From positions 70,001-134,000 of the forward strand of contig NW_026112142.1 in NCBI RefSeq assembly GCF_024679095.1: a stretch of 64,000 nt of DNA, in the 5' to 3' direction. Below are positions 47,868-58,812 of the stretch, in pieces. Both the position numbers and the translations under genes were made by a program. The notes beneath the pieces were generated by a model. The model ran no database searches. It was not told where the DNA came from and saw nothing but the letters and a program-made list of their open reading frames with translations. The first letter of the stretch is position 1. Every line of letters starts with the position of its first letter. This DNA comes from Eriocheir sinensis (lineage: Eukaryota; Arthropoda; Malacostraca; Decapoda; Varunidae).

Positions 47868-48227
47868 AAACGCATGGTCAATGCTTTTCTCTAAAACTGG
47901 AAAAATGGCAAGTATGTATATCGTCAGGCATTTTATCTTTGAAAATATCCAATGGATGACTTTTTAACTCTTAGATTTCAATTCCTCATACCCAAAAACC
48001 CCTATTTTGATGTATTAGACGGTTCTCTGGCATAATTAGCGGGCCTTATAGCCACATTTCTATAGACGGCAGCCATTTTGGCCGCCATCTTGGATTTCTC
48101 AAATTCCCCAAGGCTGAGAATTCCACACCCACCCTAGGATGTTAACTTAGACCCTGTACTATTGTAATCCGCAGAGAAAAAAACTTTATCAGAGATTTCG
48201 AGGTCATCCTGGATGGCAGACAGACTA
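47868..48227 (-). repeat. Right terminal inverted repeat of the DNA transposon
   Basis: Inverted partner of 42303-42660. Confidence 0.85.
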
Positions 48228-48716
48228 TATCTGGTCCCACTTCCGCCGAAGCGCTCTGCAGGACCCACATATTTTAATTCATTAAATTTTCAATATTGAT
48301 CACAACTTATATGCCATGTTAATTGTCAATGTTTCCATGTCAAAGCAGTCAGAGAACAGAAAAGTTTTTAGTTCTTTCTTAAATTTGGAGAGATCCTTTG
48401 TTCTTTTAATGTCAGGAGGGAACTTATTGTACAGTCTTGGGGCGGCAGAACTGAAAGCGCGCAATCCAACATTTGAAGAGTACCGCGGTTCATGAAGTGT
48501 GATTCCAGAAGTGGCTCGGCGAGTGTTAATGCCTTCACCTGGCTGTATTTCGTGTAATAATTATCTCAAATACGGTGGACGGCCAGTCAAAACACATAAC
48601 TTAAATACTATCCTTGCTTTTATTGGCAACCAGTGGAGCTCTATCAGAAAAGGAATAATTCTCTCTCGTGGTGGAATTCCTTTGATTAATCTCTTTCTAA
48701 TCACTGTCCCTGTTGC

Positions 48717-49946
48717 GCTAGACATATCGAAAGCCTTCGATAGAGTCTGGCACAAGTCTTTGCTTTCTAAACTGCCCTCTTTCGGATTCTATCCCTCTCT
48801 CTGTTCCTTTATCTCCAGTTTCCTCTCCGGCCGTTCTATCTCTGCGGTAGTAGACGGTCACTGTTCTTCACCTAAAGCTATCAACAGTGGTGTTCCACAG
48901 GGCTCTGTCCTATCACCCACTCTCTTCCTGTTATTCATCAATGATCTTCTTTCCATAACAAACTGTCCTGTCCACTCATACGCCGACGACTCCACTCTGC
49001 GTTATTCAACTTCTTTCAATAGTAGACCCTCTCAACAAGAAGTACACGACTCCAGACTGGAGGCTGCAGAACGCTTAATCTTAGACCTTGCTATCATTTC
49101 CGATTGGGGCAGAAGGAACCTTGTGTCCTTCAATGCCTCAAAAAATCAATTTCTCCACCTATCAACTCGACACAATCTTCCAAACACCTATCCCCTATTC
49201 TTCGACAACACTCAGCTGTCACCATCTTCAACACTAAACATCCTCGGTCTATCCTTAACTCAAAATCTCAACTGGAAACTTCACATTTCTCTCGCTAAAT
49301 CAGCTTCCTCGAGGTTGGGCGTTTTGTATCGTCTCCGCCAGTTTTTCTCCCCTGCGCAGTTGCTATCCATATACAGGGGCCTTGTCCGCCTTCGTATAGA
49401 GTATGCATCTCAGTGTGGGGGGGCTCCACTCACACAATTATTCTGGACAGAGTGGAGTCTAAGGCTCTTCGTCTCATCAGCTCTCCTCCTCCTACTGATA
49501 GTCTTCTACCTCTTAAATTCCGTCGCGATGTTGCCTCTCTTTCTATCTTCAATATCAATATTTCCACGCTGACTGCTCTTCTGAACGTGCTAACTGCATG
49601 CCTCCCCCCCTCCCGCGGCCCCGCTGCACACGACTTTCTCCTCATGCTCATCCCTATACTGTCCAAACCCCTTATGCAAGAGTTAACCAGCATCATCACT
49701 CTTTCATCCCTCACGCTGGTAAACTTTGGAACAATCTTCCTTCATCTGTATTTCCTCCTGCCTACGACGTGAACTCTTTCAAGAGAAGGGTTTCAGGACA
49801 CCTCTCCTCCCGAAATTGACCTCTCTTTCGGCCACCTCTAATGATTATTTTTTTAGGAGCAGTGAGTAGCGGGCTTTTTTTATATTATTGTTTCCTTTTC
49901 GGTGTGTGCCCTTGAGTTGCCTCCTTTGTTGTAAAAAAAAAAAAAA
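48717..49946 (+). mobile_element. 5'-truncated Jockey-like LINE nested in the minus-strand LINE
   Basis: Begins within the RT palm (LDISKAFDRVWHKSLLSKL), continues through GVPQGSVLSPTLFLLFINDL and HSYADDSTLRYST to SSRLGVLYRLRQFFSPAQLL, then frameshifts near 49425 (WGGSTHTIILDRVESKALRL) and again near 49600. It ends AGKLWNNLPSSVF ... VNSFKRRVSGHLSSRN at 49819. The 3' UTR aggagcagtgagtagcgggc ... gcccttgagttgcctcc ends in a run of A. That UTR is the source family of the solo tails elsewhere in the window. The part of the open frame before 48717 is antisense to the host LINE. Confidence 0.85.
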
Positions 49947-50227
49947 TCTCGCTGCTCTATTTAAGACCATCTGTAATTTCCTTAATTGGAGCTTTGGCAG
50001 GTTATAGTAGATTGAGTTGCAATAATCCACTCTTGATATGATATTGTTAAACATCAATTTCTTGATAGAATCTTCATCCAGGTATTTCTTGATAAAAGCA
50101 ATATTTCTAAGGTGATATCCGGCAATCCTTACGACATTATTTATCTGACATTTCAGTGTCAAATTGGAATCCAACAACACTCCCAAGTCACGAACACTTT
50201 CAACAATATGAATTTCATTACCACTTA

Positions 50228-50626
50228 TTCTCTTGCATTCTCTAGAAGGGCGAAGGGTACGTGGAGACATGGTCGAGGTTAGTAAATGGATGAAGGGCTT
50301 TAATAAGGGAGACATTCATAAGGTTTTGTTGGTAAGAGAACCGGGTAGGACACGAAGTAATGGGTTTAAACTGGATAAATTCAGATTCAACAGGGACATA
50401 GGCAAAAATTGGTTTACTAACAGGGTGGTGGATGAGTGGAATAGGCTTAGCAGTCATGTGGTGAGTGCCAATACAATTGTCACATTCAAAAATAGACTAG
50501 ATAAATTCATGGACAGCGATATTAGGTGGAGTTAGATACACGGGAGCTTAGGGTCAAAGGAGCTGCCTCGTACAGGCGTACCGGCCTCTTGTAGACTCCT
50601 GCGTTCTTATGTTCTTATGTTCTTAT
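50228..50626 (+). mobile_element. 5'-truncated LINE insertion with ATAAG target duplication
   Basis: Encodes LHSLEGRRVRGDMVEVSKWM ... NWFTNRVVDEWNRL ... FMDSDIRWS plus the family 3' end and a ttcttatg tail. CTTAT/ATAAG flanks both junctions. Deleting the element with one copy of ATAAG restores the host LINE's minus-strand reading frame across the site (NMT-ISGNE). Same family as 21985 and 32288. Confidence 0.88.
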
Positions 50627-52819
50627 AGTCATGTTACCGTCACCAAAATAACGTAGAGTGTCCTTCTTCCCCACAAGCATGAATTCAGTCTTATCATCGT
50701 TTAATTTCAATTGCTTATAATGCATCCAATCCTTGACTGAATTAATAACACTATTGATCTTAGCACTTGTATTTTCAATATCAGTGATGGAAAAGTAGAA
50801 CTGGGTGTCATCAGCAAATAACTTGAATCCTACACCATGTTGTTGTAGTATCCTGGATAAACTAATCGTGTATATACAAAAAAAAAAAATAGGTCCCAGC
50901 ACACTTCCTTGTGGAACTCCTCTTGTCAGAGCTTCATATGAAGAAAAACATTTTCCAATTTGCACACAATAACTTCTGGTTTGTAAATAACTCTCAAGAT
51001 ACTTTAACGCATTGTCTACCACTCCAATGTTCCTTAAGTCTTTTATAAGCAATTCATGAACAACCGTATCAAATGCTGCACTAAGATCTAGAAGAACCAA
51101 TATAGCACATTTACCTCCATCCATCATTTCTAGTAAATCATTAACAACAGAACAAAAAGTAGTCTCAGTAGAAAATATTGGCCTATATGCAGACTGACTA
51201 TCAAGCAAGACATAGACCTTCTCCAAGTGTTCCATCAACTGCTCAATAATTGCATACTCTAATATCTTAGACAAAAAGGCAAATTTGATACTGGTCTATA
51301 AGAGCTTACATTTTGATAATCAAGTTTTCCCTTTAAGACTGGTTTTATAACATCTCGCTTTTCAGAATCCGGAAATTTACATGAAGAAATACTAGTATTG
51401 ACAATTCTTAGCACCATATCCATGAAACTAGGAAAATTATCTTCATCCATGATATCCAATACAGGCAATGGGTCACTGGCACAATATGTTTTCTTAGCTT
51501 TCTTGAAAAGTCGAACAAGATCATCCTTCCTAATGATTTTAAAACACTGCAATCTACAATCCACCTCAACATCAGCAACAGGCATAAAAGGTGTTTACAC
51601 AAATTCCGATACAATATTCATAATCTTACTCTTGAAAAAAATACAAAAGTTATCCGCTAAATCTATATCACAGAAACCATCGGGAAGCTTTCTTCTCAAA
51701 GTAGTACCAGTAAGACTATTGAAAAGTTGATTTAATTTGTTCATATCTGATCCTGCCTCAAGAATTTTAGTATGATAACAGTTTCTTTTACTCCTACTTA
51801 TCAAGTCATTTTAGCGATTTCTCACATTTTTATAATCCTCCCAGGCCACAACAGATCCCTCATTTCTCCATTTACATTCCTTGAGTCGTTTCTCTCTTTT
51901 CAGAGTCAAAATTTCACCATTAAATCAGGGCGATCTATCCTTGACAGTAATGACCTTCTCTAGGATCGGACACACATTGTTATATTGTGTCTTAATCACC
52001 TCATTAGAAGTGTCAGTAAGACAATTCACACAATTTGATTTAAATAACAAATCATTGTGGACACACTCTCCAGTCATATCATCATAAAAATTCTAACTAA
52101 TTTCACTGATAAATGTAGCAGCAGAGAAACCCACCTTATTCCTATAATAAATTTTCATAGTTACCTTACATATTGACAATAGTAATTTAAATGTTATGAG
52201 CCTGTGAACTGGGGAAATAGTAAATTCATGTTCAACATCCAACCTACCTATGAGATTGTTTACATCATCACTAATGACTAAGTCTAACACATGGCCAGTT
52301 GATGAAGTTATTATGCTCACCTTGTTTGACAACTGATAAGATTCAAGAAGCTCACAGAAAGAAACTGTGTTATGGTTTTCATGATCATCCATCCATATAT
52401 TGAAGTTACCAACAATAAAAACTTTAAAAGAAACCATATCAATTGAGTCCAACAATGCACCAAATTCATCAAAGAAGAGATTAACACTTGACCAAGGTGG
52501 CCTATATATAACAAGGTATGCTACCCACTGGTTTTGATGCTTAAAACTAACCTCAATATATTCAAAACTTGATACTTTCACTCGTGTCAACACCCTCAGG
52601 TGAGAAAAAAATATTCGACAAGAAAATGTCTACACCACCCCCTCGTCTGCCCTCTCTGGGGCTATGAAAGAAAGTGTGAGTAGCAGGTGTCATCTCAGTA
52701 ACTCTACTTGTGTCATGCTCATTCAACCAAGTCTCAGAAATAGCTAAAATATCAAGTGATTGCTCATTTAACATTTCCCTAATTTGAATACTCTTGTTAC
52801 CCACAGATTGAATATTAAC

Positions 52820-53075
52820 AAAAGCACAATTTAAATATTCAATAGTAGACCTAGGCCATACTTTAAATATTCAATAGTAGACCTAGACCACACTTTAAAT
52901 ATTCAATAGCAGACCTAGACCACAATTCAAATATTCAATAGTAGACCTAGACCACAATTCAAATAGTCAATAGTAGACCTGGACCACAATTCAAATAGTC
53001 AATAGTAGACCTGGACCACAATTTAAATATTCAATAGTAGACCAAGACCACACTTTAAATATTCAACAGTAGACC
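52820..53075. repeat. 32-bp minisatellite at the 5' edge of a LINE
   Basis: About eight units of attcaatagtagacctagac plus cacaattcaaat. On the minus strand the unit matches the sequence just before the LINE's endonuclease ORF (PRSTIEYLN), so the array looks like an expansion of that segment. Confidence 0.85.
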
Positions 53076-53993
53076 TCACCATCCTTCCGTGCCACGTGTC
53101 CGTCGTGGTGGTTTACCTGCCTTTGTAGTATCCACAAGTCAGGGTGATTGTGTACTGCAAGGCGAGGGAAGCATTTGGAAGGTCGAGAGGCGGCGTGTTG
53201 CAGAGAGGAACGAGAGAGGACTGAAGGAAGACTCCAAGACTCCAGACCACGAGGTAGACCAGGTGTGGTTTCGGCTTCGCCCATCTCCAGCTAAGTACAT
53301 ATTTTGCTAAGGATGTTTTAAGATAGTTAGCTAGGTAGATGTGTGCCTGGAATTAGCTTATTCCTTATTTTCCAGCGAGTTTCTTTGTTGCTGTAAATAA
53401 ACTTGAGAGCAGGTTCATTTGGCCTTTGTTTGTCCTATGGGACAAATAATAAAGACGAGAAGGGGCTGCGAGTCTGAGAACTCAATTTTCAGATACTTTA
53501 TTTTATATTTTTTTGCTGAGAATTTTTTCGAGATCTCAAGAAGTCCAGAACTTTCAAGAACCCCACACCCGCTCTTCTAGATTCGCTGGAAATCTATAAA
53601 ATGACAAAGCATCTCTCCCGTGTCGGTTAGAACATCCAACCGCACAGCATACGTATCCCATGACGAACACAGAGCACTTGTGCTGCAGGTTCTGCAGCCG
53701 CCACTAAGGTTTGCTTTGATAACTGACCACCAAGATGGCCGTGCAGGCCCGCGCGACCCCCGCACCCCCACTTTTGACGTCACCTGCAAAACCTCTATTG
53801 CATTCACTAAGTCTTCCCGATCGTTCTTAGGGGCTGAACAAGGAAGCAGAGGCGAGGTGATTTAGTTCGGGTCAAGGTGAGGCTGCAGGTTCTTAAGAGG
53901 CTTACGTGATGGTGCAGAAAGTCATGGAAGGAAAGTCTTTCAGGTTTAAGATCTAAAGGTTATTCACATCATTCGGTAACTCAGCAAATACTC

Positions 53994-53995
<2 letters not shown>
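53076..53995. other. Unassigned DNA
   Basis: No recognised gene. aataaa-type signals occur near 53395 and 53448. A 24-bp word shared with 40934-40957 lies inverted at 53775-53798. It could contain a diverged TIR element. Confidence 0.4.
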
Positions 53996-54055
<60 letters not shown>

Positions 54056-54099
54056 AGGCGGGTGAATATGTGTGTATGTCTGGGGGGGATGACGGGGTT

Positions 54100-54173
<74 letters not shown>
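53996..54173. repeat. Two (GT)n microsatellites
   Basis: About 58 bp at 53996-54053 and about 67 bp at 54107-54173. Confidence 0.95.
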
Positions 54174-54534
54174 TAAGCCATCTATCTATATTTATCTATC
54201 TGCACATTACGTCGATATCTGAATCTTTTTATCTATCTTTCCATCAGCCTATTATTCAATGTATTTCTATCAGTCTATGAGATGGAAGAGGCAGGAATTG
54301 GTTGTTTTTTTGTGGGTGTCATCACTAAAAATTATTATCCAAGCTTATGACGATTAAAAAATGTACAAATTGCAAATATTAACCTCGCCCTGATCCTCTT
54401 GTTTCAGTCACATACAGAAGAAGAGCTAAGTTATTAAGCAATAGAAACTCCACAAGTAATCGCAAGAAAGTGTAAATACTGACCTCTTCCTGATGCTCCA
54501 ATTTCTTACATGTACAGATAAATCTTAGGTCGGC
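54174..54534. other. Unassigned AT-rich DNA
   Basis: A short tandem of about 100 bp (attaacctcgccctgatcct / tactgacctcttcctgatgc) is seen at 54360-54500. No gene is seen. Confidence 0.4.
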
Positions 54535-54745
54535 ACTGTCAGACCCCTCCACACCTCACATCAACAATTTCCAAAGGCCAAAAAGGAGGCAAATCAGGTT
54601 CTAATGAGTGTTTTTAGGGTTCTTGGTACAGAGGAAGGGCCAAACTACCACCAGGGCTTTAAAGCTACCCAAGGAAATGCCCAAAACTCCTAGGAAAACC
54701 GTGTCAAATATGTGTGCCTGCGCCGATATGTTTAAGAGTATGGGC
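54535..54745 (+). mobile_element. Dispersed ~200-bp repeat
   Basis: tcagacccctccacacctca, caacaatttccaaaggcca, tctaatgagtg, ttcttggtacagaggaag and gccgatatgtttaagagtat in order. Confidence 0.85.
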
Positions 54746-55026
54746 CTAAGTTATTAAGCAAGACAGTTCGCGCGAGTGACGGTTCAATAACTCCTGCTAC
54801 TCTTCCTATTCCCTCCGCCTCTTCAGCCCACGTGCCGCGCCGCTAAAGCCTCTGAGCCACGGTTTTTACACGCGTAAAACTCAGCGTGATCAAAGCGGAC
54901 ACCTACTGTTTGATATCTATTCTTTGTTCCTGTCATTACAAGCGAGTCAGTACAGCCGCCGGCATCACAGTGAGCACGGCGGGATATTATTCATCAAGGG
55001 GCTGAATTCCGCGAACTTTAATGGAT

Positions 55027-55028
<2 letters not shown>

Positions 55029-55094
<66 letters not shown>
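55029..55094. repeat. (CA)n microsatellite
   Basis: About 66 bp of CA dinucleotides. Confidence 0.95.
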
Positions 55095-55099
<5 letters not shown>

Positions 55100-55954
55100 A
55101 GTAGCACATCACGCCACACGTTTCATAACTAAGCGAATCCAGTCAAAGCAAACTTAATTAAAATTGTTTCTTTGTGAAGAGTGGAACAGACGCGCCCTCG
55201 CCCCGGTGAAAAAACGTGGGCGGAGTGGTTACCCCCGCGACAATTATCCGCGGCAATAACAGTCTGGAGACAAATGATTCCCCTGGACGTGGGGCGGCGG
55301 AAGGCAGGGAAGGGAAGGAGGGGAAGGAATAGCTACAGGAAAGGAACACATAGGGATAGGAAGCGGAGAGATAGGACATTAGGCTGGGATTTGGTTGTAC
55401 GAGGGGCGGCGTGAAGCAGGGAAGGGAAGGAACAGAGCCAGTTAGGGATAGAAAGGCTAGGGATAGTAAGCAGATACAAGTCAGTAGGATGGACAGGCTG
55501 GTGGACCTTAGTTGATGATTCGGCTGCACGAGGAGTGTGGGGGGGGCAGGAAAATAGGGAAGGCAAGAGCACCAGGACAAGCAAGGGCAGGAAAGTTAGG
55601 GGAAGGCAGCGGGGATAGGACAGTAGGCAGGGGGGACCGGCGAGCCTCAGCTGTTAACCCACTCGCTCGCTAACACAAAGGAACACAAATGAAGAACAAA
55701 CAACAGCAGACCTGCTGGTCCTTACGAGGTTGTTTGTGACAAGCTACACCAACTATCTAATCAAAGGTGGAAGATGAAGGACAGCAAAGGCGAAGGCTCC
55801 TCCCCACTCCCCAATCCCTCCAGCCAAAGCTGGCAGGAAAGGAAAAAGAACCATGCAGCATGGAAAAACTGCATGGAATTTATGTAGGAAAGAGGAAAGA
55901 ACTACCATTACTGCTACCACTAACCGGGCGATAAAAGCGGACAAGGACACCAGT
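55095..55954. repeat. Diverged ~115-130-bp tandem units and unassigned DNA
   Basis: Between 55280 and 55640 the motifs ggggcggcg(g/t)(g/a)a, gcagggaagggaagg and gggata(g)gaaag recur near 55290, 55400 and 55530. No gene is seen. The rest to 55954 is unassigned. Confidence 0.5.
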
Positions 55955-58812
55955 ATTCGAAAGAACTTAACGTTGTTACGACAATGAGTAATATCTTAGT
56001 TGCTGGTTGGATTCAAAACACTTGTCTAATCTATTCTTGAAGGCCGTAACTGTTGTACTATCAACGACATCACAAGGTAGAGAGTTCCAAACATTAACAA
56101 CTCGATTGAAGAAGAAGTGTTTAGCTTCGTGCGACGAGAATCTTTTAACACTTATCTTCAAATTGTGATTTCTTCTTGTTCTATTTGATCGATCAATTGT
56201 AAAGTAATCTTCCGCATTAATATCACTGAATCCTTTGAACATTTTAAACACTTCTATTAGATCGCCTCGCATTCTTCGTTTTGATAGGCTGAATAAATTT
56301 ACTTCTTTAAGCCTTTGTTCATATGACAGATTTCTCAACCTAGGAATCATCTTTGTTACTCTTCGTTGGACCCGTTCCAACTTTTCTATGTCTTTTCTGT
56401 AGTAGGGAGACCAAAACTGTACACAGTACTCTAGACGGGGTCGAACCAACGAATTATACAGTTTTAATATTACATTTTCCGATTTATTATTAAAGACTCG
56501 TCCGATGAAGCCAACCAATTTGTTTGCAGTTTTAACTACCTCTGAACAATGCTGACCGGGCTTTAAATCGCTTGATATAGTGATTCCAAGATCCTTTTCT
56601 TTACTTACTGCAGAAAATTGTTTGCCATTCATTACGTACCGAACGCGATTGTTATTTTTCCGATGTGCAACACTTTACATTTCTCAACGTTAAATTTCAT
56701 TTGCCATTGATTGGCCCAACGTGCAAGTCGATCTAGATCTGATTGTAAAGCTTCTTCGTCGAGTATCGCAGTTACTTTACTAGCAATTTTTGTGTCATCA
56801 GCAAATTTTGATACTTTGCAAGTGAGCCCATCATCGATATCATTAACATAAATTAAGAAGAGCATGGGGCCAAGCACTGATCCTTGAGGTACGCCGTTTT
56901 TGACATCGAGCCAGTTAGATGTAACACCGTTTAGAACTACTCTATGTTTCTGCTCAGAGAGCCAGTCCGCAAGCCAATTGTGAATTTTACCCGAGATACC
57001 GTGCGCCAGTAGTTTGCTGAGCAATCGTTGGTGGGGGACCTTATCAAATGCCTTTTGAAAATCCAGATATATGATATCTACTGATCTGCTTTCGTCGAAC
57101 ACCTCAAAATATAGTGAAAAAAATCAAGTAAGTTAGTCAAACACGAACGTTTACTACGGAAGCTATGTTGCGAATTATTTATTATATTATTTTCTTCGAA
57201 GAATTTCACCATATTGTCGCGAATGATAGTCTCCATTAACTTACAAACAATAGATGTCAAGCTAATTGGTCGATAGTTTCCTGGATGAGACTTGTCCCCC
57301 TTTTTGAAAATTGGTGTGACATTTGCAAGTTTCCAATCCGACGGAACTTTTCCAGCTGTTAAAGATTTATTGAATATGATTGAGAGCGGTTTACAAATTT
57401 GATGTTTGATTTCTTTTAAGACCCTAGGGGTAATTTTGTCTGGACCAGGAGCTTTGCTTACTTTAATCTTTTCAATTGTGCGTAAAATGTCACTTTCTAC
57501 GATGAGCACGCCACTTAACATCTTTTCGGTCCTTCTAACCTCCGGCGGTTGAGGTGATAAACATTCTTCGTCGGTAAATACGGATGCGAAAAAGTTATTT
57601 AGGATTGTAGCCATTTCATTTTCATCGTTCGTGTGGTTACCATTTTCATTAGCAAGCGGTCCGATACCACAAGTGAGTGACTTTTTATTATTTATATAGC
57701 TAAAAAATTCTTTAGGATTAGATTTACTTGTTTCCGCTATATATTCTTCAAGATTTTTCTTGCTTCGATTCATTAATTTCTTGGTTTCGCGGCGAATTCT
57801 GTCCAACTCTAGTTTGTCAGCCTCGCTCTGAGATGATATGTACCTACTGTATACGCGTTTTTTAGGAGATAGGCTATTTTGAATTTCGTTATTCCACCAC
57901 TTGGGTTTCTTCTTAGAAGCTGAACGTCTGTTACGATAGGGTACGCATATGCTTATGGCTTTGTTCAATATTGTGGTGAAGGCCCCCCAAGATTTATCAA
58001 TATCTGTTTCCGCCGTGATTTCAGTCCAGTCAGAATTATTTAGAATTGATCGGAGTCTTACGAAATTCGCTCTCTGATAATCAGGCACCTTTTCTTTACT
58101 AGGAGTTACTTTACTTTCTTTCATATTGATGCTGAATGTGATTGTTCGGTGATCGCTAGAACTAAAAATTGGACCAACATTTACTTCGCTAACTAGATCA
58201 GCTGTCGTTGAAAATATAAGGTCAAGTATATTATTTTTCCGAGTCGGTTCTTGAACGTGCTGATGTAAATCACTTTCTAGTAAATTTGTGTACAGGTCGA
58301 GCCCTGTATGACAGTTCAACGGTTCACCCCATCTTTTCACTGGCAAGTTAAAGTCCCCAACAATTACTGTTTCGCAACTGCTACTTGTTTCTAATAATAA
58401 TTCACTTAATGCGTGGTCGATATCAAGAGTCTGCCTTGGCGGTCTGTAGATAAGTCCAATTACTATTTTACGAGATTTATTTTTAATTTCAATGAAGACC
58501 GTGTCTACATTGGTTATAATATCTGTTTTCACGGATATTGGATGGAGAGAGTTGTGGATATAAAAGATAACGCCTCCACCCTGTCTGTTCTCTCTTTCAT
58601 GACTAAAATGGTATAACCCGGTAATCTATATTCCGCAATGAAATCTCTATTTGAAGTGTCTATCCAAGATTCTGTGACTCCGATGATGTGATAATGATTT
58701 GTAGCTGCGAGGACTTCTAAGTCTTCAAATTTGTTACGTAGGCTACGAGCTTTTACATAGCAAGCTTTAATGTGATTCGAGTCGGGAGTTTTGCGGGTTG
58801 AGTGCACCCTTA
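55955..58812 (-). mobile_element. LINE ORF2 (endonuclease and reverse transcriptase), three single-base indels
   Basis: In order: APE-type endonuclease (YHIIGVTESWID, LIYRPPRQT, VIVGDFNLPVKRWG, NNILDLIFST, SSSDHRTITF), then reverse transcriptase (KAPGPDKITP, WKLANVTPIFKKGD, NYRPISLTSIV, IIYLDFQKAFDKVPH, NGVPQGSVLGPMLF, SKFADDTKIAS), then the C-terminal region (LVRPRLEYCVQFWSPYY, RRVTKMIPRLRN, FFFNRVVNVWNSLP) to a stop at 55976. The catalytic GDFN, SDH and FADD are intact. Frames change near 58555, 57110 and 56650, each repaired by one base, the last in a run of A. No ATG precedes the endonuclease in this frame; the open frame starts before the ORF1 stop. Of CR1/L2 type. Very young or suffering assembly indels. 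Confidence 0.9.

Larger units (their letters stand above)
42303..48227 (-). mobile_element. 5.9-kb DNA transposon with ~360-bp TIRs, FEN/XPG-like and CXC-bearing gene
   Basis: Ends tagtctgtctgcca and tggcagacagacta are exact inverted matches, and TAT flanks both sides (42300-42302, 48228-48230). Inverted similarity continues inward for about 360 bp, with recognisable islands: ctctgataaagttttt, aacatcctagggtgggtgtg, aatccaagatggcggc, gctaattatgc-like, and (c/a)ttttagagaa...ttgaccatg. One minus-strand gene occupies 42967-47527 with at least one intron and several frameshifts. The transposase-like protein family is one I associate with repeated genes in invertebrate genomes. Long TIRs plus a 3-bp duplication plus an XPG-like segment fit what I remember of the Academ superfamily; that assignment is tentative. 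Confidence 0.85.
48270..52860 (-). mobile_element. CR1/L2-like LINE, degraded, interrupted by two younger LINEs
   Basis: Minus-strand pieces in order. Endonuclease: LNCAFVNIQSVGNKSIQIRE, LAISETWLNEHD, LVIYRPPW, VGNFNIWMDD, HVLDLVISDD. RT entry: KPVLKGKLDYQNVSSYRPVS. RT palm (50615-51274): LLDLSAAFDTVVHELLI, GVPQGSVLGP, KLFADDTQFYF. After a 399-bp insertion: ISGNEIHIVESVRDLGVLLD to LQMVLNRAAR. After a second, 1.23-kb insertion: KGIPPRERIIPFLIELHWLP and IKARIVFKLCVLT, to about 48290. The endonuclease GDFN is GNFN, which should kill catalysis. Several stops lie at 51.3-52.1 kb. It is an inactive fossil but keeps almost full length. Confidence 0.85.

Noticed and set aside
48499..48716. N-terminal part of the plus-strand LINE open frame
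   Set aside because: This stretch is the antisense of the host LINE's C-terminal coding region (KGIPPRERIIPFLIELHWLP on the minus strand). The real plus-strand LINE starts near 48717.
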